64,000 nt of DNA from Agapetus fuscipes (lineage: Eukaryota > Arthropoda > Insecta > Trichoptera > Glossosomatidae): positions 1,364,001-1,428,000 of the forward strand of contig OX637345.1 of the NCBI GenBank assembly GCA_951799405.1. The letters are read 5' to 3'. The translations under genes and the position numbers were made by a program. Under the pieces are notes generated by a model. The model searched no databases. It saw only the letters and a list, made by a program, of their open reading frames with translations, and was not told the origin of the DNA. Of the stretch, positions 18,801-27,754 are shown piece after piece (positions within the stretch are counted from its first letter, which is position 1; the number at the start of each line of letters is the position of its first letter).

Positions 18801-19154
18801 AATTACGATTAAGAAAACCATTTTTTACAGTAAAGGTTTTCAGTCTCATACCAACTTGTTAATCAAAGAACTACCAATCTATAAATCAAGGCACCTAAAA
18901 TGCGATATGCTTCGGGGAGAACGCGGTAAGAAGGTACTCTTTATGTGCAGCTTAGCTACGGTTTATTCAGAGACATGCTGCACGGTTCAGTAATTGCGTG
19001 GCAGGTGCGTTTTGTCACCGCAATCCTGATCTCGTGGGGAGAGGGAAACCCCCACCCGCACTGCAACTCTGAATATCATATGGTACAGGCCCCTATAAGA
19101 AAATGCTTGGGACGATTTTAATACAAATAAATAAATAATTCCATGTTTTTCTAT
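18801..19154. other. T3 scrap and unassigned sequence
   Basis: 18810-18890 contains an antisense T3 5' scrap (CCATTTTTTACAGTA, CTCATACCAACTTG, ATAAATCAAGG). The rest is unassigned. Confidence 0.45.
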
Positions 19155-19479
19155 TACTTAGAATATGCTAAAACGCAACTAAGCTACACATATAGTGTAA
19201 CTTCTTGCCGCGTTATCCCCGAGGGGGTCGCATATGTAGAGTTGAACCTATTTATTTTTACAGGCAAGGGGGCCGGCCTTACACCAACCACTTTAAATGA
19301 AGCAGGGGTTTCTCAGCTCCCGAGAGGGCTGGTACTCATTTTTTTGTGAAGGCTGAGTAAGCCTTGCCGGTATTTTATTTTGGGGTTTGAAATAAACACC
19401 AAAACGGGAATCATTTCTGACACTCTCGCCTCGGCGGGATTCGAACCCGAGCTCACGGTTCGAATCCCGCCGAGGCGAG
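19155..19479 (-). repeat. SINE-2 ending in a B-box palindrome
   Basis: Antisense SINE-2 runs from GCAACTAAGCTACACATATA through CCCCGAGGGGGTCGC, GCTGAGTAAGCCTTGCCGG and ACGGGAATCATTTCTGACAC. Its tRNA-like part is replaced by a perfect inverted repeat: arms 19425-19447 and 19457-19479, each containing GGTTCGAATCCCGCCGAGG, around CGAGCTCAC. Confidence 0.8.
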
Positions 19480-19574
19480 GGTGCTGGGGTTTTAATTTAT
19501 ATTTAATCTAAGTTGCAGCAATATTTTACATTTACGATTCTTAATAAATGCATTATCACAAGAAAACACGCATC

Positions 19575-20015
19575 AGACCGGTCCGTAGGTCAGTGGTTAA
19601 GACTTCTGACTCGTAAATGGAAAGTTGCGGGTTCGAAACCCGGCAGAGCACAAAAAAAAAATACCATTTTTATTTTTAAAAGTCCACTTCATAGCTCAGT
19701 TAATAGAATTCTTGCATTCTATTCCGAGAACAAAGGTTCGATCTCCATTGAGGGTGTCAGAAATAATTTACCGTTTCGGTGTTTATTTCTCAAATAAATA
19801 CTTCCAAGGTTTACTCATCCTTCCCAAAAAATGAAAACCAGATCCCTCGGGAGCTGGAAACCCACCACTTCAACTGAAGGGGTTGGTATGAGGCCCCCTT
19901 ATCTGTCAAAATAAAAAGGTCCCGCATCGCCACATGCGACCTCTTCGGAAATAACGCAGGCACGAAATCACACTATATGTTTAGCTTAGTTGCGTTTTCT
20001 TAAATCTGAAAAGTC
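19575..20015 (+). repeat. SINE-1 head joined to a full SINE-2
   Basis: 19575-19680: tRNA-like SINE-1 head (GTCCGTAGGTCAGTGG; GCGGGTTCGAAACCCGGC; A10). 19681-20015: SINE-2 with the head CATAGCTCAGTTAATAGAAT, B box AAGGTTCGATCTCC, then GGGTGTCAGAAATAAT, CGGTGTTTATTTC, CTTCAACTGAAGGGGTTGG, ATCGCCACATGCGACC and the end TTTAGCTTAGTTGCGTTTTC. Confidence 0.8.
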
Positions 20016-20502
20016 TATATGTTACATATAAAATCATGGTTTTTAGGGATACAAGGAAATAGACCAAACTGGTACAAATTCATTGGCAACAAAAACATTG
20101 GTTTTAGGTGATGCAACTTAATGGACCAAACTGGCACAACTTCTCACCGCACAGGGCCGCAGCGAGGAGACCAAGTATCCCCCAGGCCGGACCAGACCAG
20201 CATACAAATGGTCTCCTTAAATTGAAACTCGTGGACACTTTGCCCCATTCCCTGGACGGTGTTTTGGGGCATATGTACATACTCGTGTATTTTTGCAGTA
20301 GGGGCATTTTATGGCCACTGGAACATGTGCTTTTAATAGTCGAAATATTTATGAAATTACATGTTTTGTGAGAGATTTGTGGAGCGTGTGAGTGGATCAG
20401 AATTGTGTAAAGATAATGAATTTTTTGGGTATTTTTGACATTAAAAAATAAGTACTTTTTGACCTCGATTTGATGTCTTTTTTTGGCCATAAAATTTAAG
20501 TG
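20016..20502. other. Unassigned; short direct repeat
   Basis: GACCAAACTGG occurs at about 20071 and 20123 within two related ~65-bp segments (GGTTTTTAGG/GGTTTTAGG starts). A G+C-richer patch at 20140-20200 has no recognised product. Confidence 0.4.
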
Positions 20503-20888
20503 ACGTTCCTTGACTTATAGGTTAGTATAAGGTTGATCACACCCCCTGTAAACAATGGTTCTCTTTACAAGAGTTGCAGTGATAATGTTCATTTGAGATT
20601 TGGGTTTTTATATTGTAGGTCCACATACGGTATGTATAAGCGCGAACTTGATAGTTTGTATTCCTTGACTTATAGGTTGGTATGAGGCTGACCACACATA
20701 CTGTTAAAAAATGGTTCACATTGCAAATATCACCCCTGTTTCAGGGAAGTTCGGCAAAAGTTGAAGCGTGTATGTTCATTTGAGGTTTGGATTCTAATTT
20801 GTAAGTTCACATGCAGTATTTGCAAGCGCGAACTTACACGTTCCTCTTTGTGGGCATGCATTTAATGTTATTTTAAATGATAATATAT
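20503..20888 (+). repeat. Two consecutive T3 blocks
   Basis: 20503-20650 (stops at GCGCGAACTTG) and 20660-20888 (starts TTCCTTGACTTATAGG, GCAGTATTTGCAAGCGCG variant). Confidence 0.85.
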
Positions 20889-21565
20889 CAATAAGTGTTT
20901 TTAGGCTTTCATGGCCGGCTTCAGATGATGATGATAAAGATGCAGAATCCATTTTTCCAGGCTTGTAGACCATGGTCCAATATTTCTTCTGTATGCTGTT
21001 TTTTTTCTTTTTAGAAGGCTGTTACGTTTCGTAGTGAACATGTGGCTGACTTCTTCAAGGCTAATATATCTGTTTTGCAACTTTAAGTTTAATTTTGGAA
21101 AAACAAACATGTTGAGGTTAATAACGCAAGCATGAAGTAATTATTTGTCAAAAATCAAATAAATGATAGCAAACCGGTCCCCAAAATTAGTGTGTGTCTG
21201 ACGGTGCGGATGGACTAAGTCAACCACCCCATATTCCGCAGATCTGGCGCCTCAAATCTATCTCAACGGGTGAGAACATGTCGGACAAATATGAAGGAGC
21301 CTTACCATTGACAGCTTTGTAAACCATCAGACAAACACGGAAGACAACCTTCTCCGGAAAACGAAGAAAATTGTGAAAAACAGTTACAGTTACATTGGAA
21401 ATACACTAGAATTTCATATCTGAAATGGGTGCTCCACATAGATAGGATATAAATTGGATCCCTTTTCTATTGGGTGTACATCTCGTATAAAATAAATTGA
21501 GGTGGCAATTTTCAACCATGGCATTGGACGCTAAGTGAATCTAAAAGTTTGCTTAAAGAAAGCGC
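20889..21565. other. Unassigned 0.7-kb spacer
   Basis: No coding, tRNA-like or T3 signal was recognised. Confidence 0.4.
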
Positions 21566-21858
21566 TCGAACAAAATCGTATTAAATCTAATCTAATCTAA
21601 TCTAATCTAAGCTTCAAAGATATATATCATTTAAGATGTATATTAAATGCATTCCCACAAGCAGACATGTATAATTTCGCGCTAACACATGCCGCATGTG
21701 GGCCTACAATATAAAAACCCAATCTCAAATGAACATAAGCCCTGCAACTCTTGCCGTCCTTCCCTGAAACAGGGGTGACATTGGCAAAGTAAACCATTTT
21801 TTTTTACAGTATGGGTGGTCAGCCTCATACCAACCTATAAGTCAAGGAACTTATTAAA
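21566..21858 (-). repeat. T3 block, complete, with (ATCTA)n tail
   Basis: Begins with five AATCT units (the tail on the minus strand is TTAGATTAGATTAGATTAG), then runs full length to CCTATAAGTCAAGGAAC. It is the best copy for defining both ends. Confidence 0.88.
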
Positions 21859-22392
21859 AATTATTAATATTGTTATAATGTAAATAGGTAATGTACCTAA
21901 ATATTAAAATATGTATAATTATTAGTTATAGGAATTCTTTATTGTATTGGTGGGTAGGATTGATAATTGTGTGTAAATAGAGAAGTCACTAGATTACTTA
22001 AATTATGTATGTGCTTCGAGAACAGTCTAGCAAAAATGTGTTCTCAACAGTTCCATCTTCTTAGTATAAAAATGAAAAAAATGTTTTTGGGACATCCATA
22101 ATATATAATAAATTATATTGTTTTAGATTGTTATTATATGAACGATGTCTGCCTGGTGAATTTCTTTATTAGTGATATTTGAATGGTTTCTGAAGTTTTT
22201 ATTTTTGATATGCTTTTTTTGTTTTGCTTCTAACCTACTGTTTAGTGTTTATATATGGGTTTATTTTTTCTTTTCTTTTCTTTTATGTTTAACCGTAATG
22301 TTTTTTACTTTTTTTTCTTGTTATATTTATTATTATTGTTGTTTTGTATAAACTCCCTTGATATGTACTTATTTCGTAAAAGGCTAACGCCG

Positions 22393-22423
<31 letters not shown>

Positions 22424-22428
22424 AAAGG
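21859..22428 (+). mobile_element. Jockey-type LINE 3' UTR and tail
   Basis: No coding sequence. The end is CGTAAAAGGCTAACGCCG then (TAAA)n at 22398-22427, the same terminal plan as the LINE ending at 13973. The 5' limit is uncertain, as T3 lies upstream. Confidence 0.65.
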
Positions 22429-22439
22429 GTGCAAGTTGC

Positions 22440-22632
22440 TTGCACTAGGCAGTCAGTCATCTGCAAGCTTCACCAATACATGCAACAAATTCAACCAGTG
22501 AACTAAAACCAGTGTAATGGAATAATTGAGATTGTCTTTGTAAAAATAAATATAAACGTGTAAAATAAATAAGTAATAAGAAGAGTAGTGCTTTATTTGA
22601 AAAGAATCCGAACCAAAAATCGTACAATATTA
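22440..22632 (+). repeat. LTR-like fragment
   Basis: TGTAAAAATAAATATAAACG, GTGTAAAATAAATAAG and CCGAACCAAAAATCGTACAA resemble the 3' halves of the LTR-like units at 24530 and 56979. Confidence 0.35.
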
Positions 22633-22899
22633 TATATCGCCACCCTAAAGGTAAAACTGAATAAGTGCTGATTCACTTATTTGAGAAATCCTTAATGAAA
22701 CCATTCATTGGGTGTATCTTCTCATAGTAAGTGAACTAAATTAAATGAAGTACTCATGGCAAACTTCTTAACTACAAGATTATTACACTGTTTTAGTGTT
22801 TTCTCACTTAGAAAATAGGAAACAGTTGCATTGACCTGAGAAACCCATGTTAGCCTAATATGTCACTTACTCAGTTCCATCTTTAAGGTGGCGATATAT
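22633..22899. mobile_element. MITE with TATATCGCCACC terminal repeats
   Basis: The left end ATATATCGCCACCCTAAAGG and right end (read inverted) AATATATCGCCACCTTAAAG pair over about 40 bp, including ACTGAATAAGTG/CACTTACTCAGT. TA or TATA is the likely target. Length about 265 bp, no ORF. Relatives lie at 7028, 7259 and 7540-7720. Confidence 0.7.
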
Positions 22900-22954
22900 T
22901 AAAAGACAAAAAAAATAACCATTAAAAACTGCATATTTTCTTTTATACAGTAGG

Positions 22955-23035
22955 TCAATCCGCAGGCTAGTGGTTAACGCTTCAGACTCGCAATCTGAAA
23001 GTCGTGGTTTTGATTCCCGGTGGATCTCAAAAAAT
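22955..23035 (+). repeat. tRNA-like SINE head
   Basis: GCAGGCTAGTGGTTAACGC (A-box region), an anticodon-arm-like pairing of TTCAGA and TCTGAA, and GGTTTTGATTCCCGG (degraded B box). No terminator follows, so it is not called a gene. Confidence 0.5.
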
Positions 23036-23214
23036 ACGGAAATGCGGACTTACATAAATTATTACTTTAAAAAATCATAATATAAATTTAAATTAATTAT
23101 AATCAAATACAGAAATAAATAAGTGAATTAAAACTTTGTTTCACCCAGTTGAATTTTTAACCTATTAAAAATGGACTGTAACTGTGTTAATAAATCCACC
23201 CTACAAAATATAAT

Positions 23215-23505
23215 TATAATCTATCTATAATCTATAATCTAAGTTGCAAGGATATATTCATTCAAAGCTCTCAGATGTTAATAAATAAATAAAATTAAAA
23301 TAAAAAGATTTATGCCCACAAACAAACACGTGTAGTTCGCGCTTACAAATGCGGATTGTGTACTTACAAATAAAATCCAAACCTCAAATGAACATAAGCC
23401 CTGCAACTCTTGCCGACATTCCCTGAAACAGGGGTGACATTGGCAAAGTGAACCATTTTTTACAGTATGGGTGGTCAGCCTCATACCAACCTATAAGTCA
23501 AGGAA
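23215..23505 (-). repeat. T3 block with ~33-bp insertion
   Basis: Antisense and complete, interrupted at 23279-23311 by AATAAATAAAATTAAAATAA-type sequence between CTCAGATG and TATGCCCAC. Confidence 0.85.
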
Positions 23506-24035
23506 TAATAATATTAAATAAATAAAAACCCTCGCCGCCAACATTGCAAATCAACTGCCATCTTTTTTGGTCTATGCATAAAACCGGATTTTTCAGGAAT
23601 CTGTTGATAATGGGTGTTCAAGGTTTGAGAGAGAAATCCAACAGGGGGCTTCACGCTTTTCAGGAACGAGGCAAACGAGCGGAGAACATGTAAAATATTT
23701 TATGATTGTGTCCGGGCATTGTATTAGGATTTTCAGAGCAAATTAGTCTTAGTGTGCCCTTTTGGGCAAATGAAACTAAAACGACATATAAAGAGGAAAT
23801 AGAGTCGACAAGTAACAGAGTAGACAGGAAGAGAACATTCCAGAATGGAAGCGATTTTTATTTGTTCACTCTTACGTAGAGTTCTGTATTGATTTGTGCA
23901 AAAATCTCGTTTTTTTTTTATTGAAACGAGGCGGCTGACCACCCTCTTTAATTAGAATTCTGTATTTTGTATTTGATTTATATGTTTATCTATTTGTTAA
24001 TGTGTAAAATGCTATTTGTTGTAAATATTCCTTGA
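23506..24035. other. LINE-A relic, unassigned sequence, T3 5' stub
   Basis: 23525-23575 (CTCGCCGCCAACATTGCAAAT) is an antisense LINE-A C-terminus relic. 24027-24043 is a T3 5' stub that stops after ACTTATAGG. The rest is unassigned. Confidence 0.5.
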
Positions 24036-24369
24036 CTTATAGGCCCTAGAAAGTTCCACCACCACACTTGTATAGACGATTCTGGACATATTTATTTCTT
24101 GAGGAGTCCATTTTCTACCTACATACACACCTTACAACTACAATCGTCTGGGCCAGAACATTATCTCAAAACACACGCACACCAATAAGCATCTACCAGT
24201 GTATTTTGTTACAGTATGTTGGATTCACTAAACGCAGCGAAACAAAAATTTTCCATTTAGACTTTTTAAAGTTTGTGTATTCACACAGTGAAAATTCATT
24301 TTTATAAATAATTATAAAAAATTATAAAAAACACAGAGTTTTATTTTCACAAATTGAGTTTTTATTTCC

Positions 24370-24420
24370 ACCTCAAGTACTTTCGACTTATTCACGTCAT
24401 TATCAAGAGGATACTCTATA
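24370..24420 (-). other. PLE-type hammerhead-like motif
   Basis: Minus strand CTCTTGATAATGACGTG, AAGTCGAAAGTACTTGAGG. It resembles the motif at 49560-49640 (TTGATAATGGTG...GAAAGCGCTCGAGG). Confidence 0.35.
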
Positions 24421-24529
24421 CTACTATTTTTCCATTTATAATGTTATGTAAATAGTAGATTAATATAGGTGTACACCGTAGGTAGCAATAATTAAAGACC
24501 TAAGAAATCTAGAAATTAAATGATCCTTT

Positions 24530-24818
24530 TGTATTTTTGAACTTGGTAGAATATTCGCAAATGTGCTGGCAAAATTAGTCACTGGAGAGTTCTGTCTGTG
24601 AAGTATATAAGGCGTAGAATTGAGTGCGCTAAGACAGTGAGATATTTGCCTTTGATTTGAAGAGTGTAAGCGATACCAAACTGTGAAAAAAAATTGTGTT
24701 ACCAAAAGTGCTAAAAATAAAAAGAAATTGTAAAAATAAATTAAGTGCAAATAAAGATCCTGAAAAAAGACGTGTATGTTTTAATTTAGAGACTTTTCGA
24801 ACCCAAAAACACAACAAT
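24530..24818 (+). repeat. Solo-LTR-like sequence
   Basis: Aligns by eye with 56979-57289: GTGCTGGCAAAATTAGTCAC, a TATA-like GAAGTATATAAGGCG, AAGACAGTGAG, ACCAAACTGTGAA, AAAGTGCTAAAAATA, TTGTAAAAATAAATTAAGTG, and end CGAACCCAAAAACACAAC. No internal retrotransposon sequence is adjacent. The terminal TG/CA and TSD are not resolved. Confidence 0.45.
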
Positions 24819-24914
24819 ATGAAAAAAAATCAACAATAATAAAGACATCAATTGTTCTGATTGGCCCGTAAATGCTTGTTTTTTAGGAATGGTCGCCATC
24901 TTTTTGACATAATT

Positions 24915-25345
24915 TTGACAGCACAAAATTTGTAAAGCGCCTTTTATGACAGTGTGTCACTACAAAGGCGCTTGTCCATATGATTGGACGAAGATGTGAG
25001 TCTTGTGACTTCTTTTAAACAGTCTCTCCAAATCCAGTTCCCTCAGTGAGGCGGGAATAGCATTCCAAGTCATTGGAGCGGCCGCCTTGAATGCTCTGTC
25101 TCCAAAAACAGTGCGGGGCCTTTTTGCAGGGATGTCCAGGCAGCTGCTTCTTGATTCAGTGTTTGTCCGCGCGAGGTTGTAATTGCTGGAGACACCAGCT
25201 CCATCAGGTACCCTGGAGCACTCCCACGCAGTGCTTTAAGGTGAGCAAACCGACTTTAAAGGTGAAATTAGTTTCATTTCCAGGCGTTTTGCTGAGTCCA
25301 TCCCAAAAAGCGTTTGCGTATGTTGAAAAGACCTCACTAAACGAA
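24915..25345 (-). pseudogene. L2/CR1-like RT C-terminus, frameshifted
   Basis: The minus strand encodes FGDRAFKAAAPMTWNAIP, ASLRELDLERLFKRSHKTHI and FVQSYGQAPL then a stop. A 3' hairpin (AAGCGCC...GGCGCTT, 24928-24972) follows. Upstream, in another frame, GSAPGYLMELVSPAI matches the preceding part of the domain, so there is at least one frameshift. Confidence 0.8.
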
Positions 25346-25424
25346 GACTACAAACGATGTGATGGTCATTCTCGGATAATTGCCTATTACTGTGGGAATT
25401 AGCGCAAGTTACTGCCCCAGGGGG

Positions 25425-26290
25425 TCACGAATAGGACAGCGCGCATGGGTCACGGATAGGACAAAAGTGTGGGTGTGAATGGGATAGCGGAGACGCTATG
25501 AAAAGGACAGCAAATGGTGACGAATAGGGCAGCGGATGGGTCACGGATAGGACAAAAGTGTGGTCGTGAATGGGATAGCGGGGAGGCTATGAAAAGGACA
25601 GCAAATGGGTCACGAATAGGGCAGTGCATGGGTCACGGATAGGACAAAAGTGTGGTCGTGAATGGGATAGCGCAGACGCTATGAAAAGGACAGCAAATGG
25701 GTCATGAATAGAACAGCAAAGTGATTGTGAATAAGACAGTGAAAGTCTTAAGAGAAAGACAGACAAAGGGTTCCCTTGAAGAAGACTATAAACCATGTTG
25801 TTCTAAATAAGATAGTAGGAAGGTTTTAAATATGACAGAAAATAGGTCATAAATAGGACAACAAAGTGATCGTGAATAGGACGGCAAAAATCTTCATGAA
25901 AAGACAAATTTAAGAGTCACTTGAAGAAGACTATAAACCATGTGATGGGAATCTCTCAAGTTACTGTCTCATGGAGTCACAAATAAGGCAGAGAATGAGT
26001 TATCAATAGTACAGCAATGTAATATTGAATAGGACAACTTTATTATCATTTTTGCCTCATTTTAAAAGGGAAACCGATGGGAATCGAGTTGTATGGCACC
26101 CTTTGCCACTGCGAGTTTAGGGTAATAAAATGGTCATGAACAGGACAAAGAAGTCATGAAATCAATATTATGAATAGGACCAATAGGTCACTCAAAGGAC
26201 AGTGTAAAGATAACAGTAAAGACAATGAAAAGGTCACGAATAGGACAGCATTGGAGTTTACAAATGGTACAGAGGAAGGGTCATAAATAG
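25425..26290. repeat. 23-bp minisatellite in 92-bp higher-order units
   Basis: The basic unit is about GACAGCAAATGGGTCACGAA then TAG. From 25447 to 25720 four distinct 23-mers alternate in fixed order, giving starts at 25447, 25538 and 25630 (91-92 bp). Further on the array degenerates and is interleaved with GAAGACTATAAACCATGTG segments (25795, 25925). A hAT-MITE end interrupts it at about 26050-26105. Confidence 0.9.
26050..26105. repeat. hAT-like MITE right end
   Basis: CATTTTAAAAGGGAAACCG and TATGGCACCCTTTGCCACTG match the right end of the element at 16549-16792. Confidence 0.65.
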
Positions 26291-26574
26291 GAAAGGTCCG
26301 ACATCCCTTCGAGGGTCAGCTAGTTATTTTGCGGAAAGCGTCTATTTGTTTCCTCGGTTGTTATTTGTAACTAAAGCGACGATAGTTTTCGGACCCTCTC
26401 TGAAAACTTGGTCCCTGTTAATTCAAGATCTGGTTCGAGTTATCAGAAAGTTAAATAATATTCAAGGGTCAAAAACACACACAAAACATTTATGCAAACT
26501 ACGAATATATAATCTAAGTTGCAGAGATTAATGTATTACGTATGCATGACTGGAGCATACTGTTATGATTTTAT
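26291..26574. other. Unassigned
   Basis: No recognisable feature apart from a short T3-tail-like ATAATCTAAGTTGCAGAG at 26508-26527. Confidence 0.35.
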
Positions 26575-26985
26575 TGGATTCGCAAAAACGCATCTAAGCT
26601 GCACATATAATGTGACATTGGGCGCGGATGGTACTTGGATGGGTTACCGCTCAGGTACACCGCGTGTCGTTGGCATCTTGGACCGGTCCGTAGTCCAGTG
26701 GCAACACTACGGACTCGTAAAATGGAAGGTTGTGGGTTCGAATCCCGGCGGAGCACAAAAAAATTACCATTTATATTTTCAAATTTGCTCTTCGCTGGGT
26801 TGAAAAATTCATAAACCTTTAACAAAGACTGGTCATCAAAAGGTCCATCCAGCCTTACAGCAAATGGGTCTTGCTTGAGAATTGGCGCTTTCTACAGCGA
26901 CGACCAAGCTCGCAGAGGGCTCTTGAGGTGTGATACACACAAAAACAGCGCTCACCAAATAAATCATCCTAATATTATTATTAAC
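26575..26985 (+). mobile_element. SINE-1a with 3' half of the 5S head
   Basis: 26575-26614 is an antisense SINE-2 end. 26615-26677 is the second half of the 5S module (GGTACTTGGATGGG, CCGCGTGTCGTTGGCATC). The tRNA-like module has CGTAGTCCAGTGGCAACAC and GTGGGTTCGAATCCCGGCGG, then the body and the tail AACAGCGCTCACCAAATAAA with ATATTATTATTA. The B box is a perfect match. Confidence 0.85.
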
Positions 26986-27372
26986 TTCTTGCCTACGTTA
27001 TCCCCGAAGGGGTCGCGTGTGGCGATTCGGGACCTATTTATTTTTACGGGTAAGGGAACCGGCATTTGTAAGCGCAAACTTTCACGTGTTTATTTGTGGG
27101 CATGCACTTAATATCTAATCTAATCTAATTTAAGTTGCAAAGATATGTAACATTGGGGATTCACATTACATGCATTTTCACAAGCAGACACGTACAAATT
27201 CGCGCTTGAGCATGCCGCATGTGAACCTACAACATAAAAACCAAATCTTAAATGTACATACCCCCTGCAACTCCTGCCGACCTTCCCTGAAACAGGGGTG
27301 ACATTGGCAAAGTGAACCATTTTCTACAGCATGGGTGGTCAGCCGCATACCAACCTATATGTGAAGGAATAT
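26986..27372. repeat. SINE-2 scrap (-), T3 scrap (+), complete T3 (-)
   Basis: 26986-27063 antisense SINE-2 (CCCCGAAGGGGTCGCG). 27063-27113 T3 3' end in sense. 27114-27372 full antisense T3 with AATCTAATCTAATTTAAG tail and TGTTGTGTATATTCC at its 5' side. Confidence 0.8.
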
Positions 27373-27754
27373 ACACAACAAATAACATTTTTTATGTATT
27401 TTAAATGTTAATATATATTTGTAACTTAGATTATAGATTATATATCTGTTAACTCAGGAACAAAGGGCCTTTTAATTTACTTGAACCAGCGTTGTTTAAT
27501 TTCATTTACAATCGACCGGACAAATAATGAAATATTCTGTAAGGAAACTGTAAAGGTGTGTGCGTGTAAACTGCCAGGTAATCAGTCATCTGGCGCCCAC
27601 ACTGGCTGACCACGGAAAGGCGGCAGAAAAAATTAAATAGCGCCCACAATAAGGCCGGCGGGGGCGTTTGGTACCTGGTGCAGTGATTAATGGGCGCTGG
27701 CAGAGCTGGGAAGGTGGAGGGCTCACTCGCGCACTGAATTTGTAGGGGAAGAAG
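27373..27754. other. Unassigned, G+C-richer flank of the hAT element
   Basis: 27590-27754 is G+C-rich (GCGCCCACAATAAGGCCGG). The 8 bp before the element, GGAAGAAG, form the target duplication. Confidence 0.45.

Noticed and set aside
22955..23035. tRNA gene
   Set aside because: The B box is degraded, there is no T-run terminator, and the 3' end matches the SINE plan (GGATCTCAAAAAA).
25587..25796. Open frame on the minus strand in the 25.6-kb array
   Set aside because: It consists of translated 23-bp minisatellite units and has no independent coding evidence.
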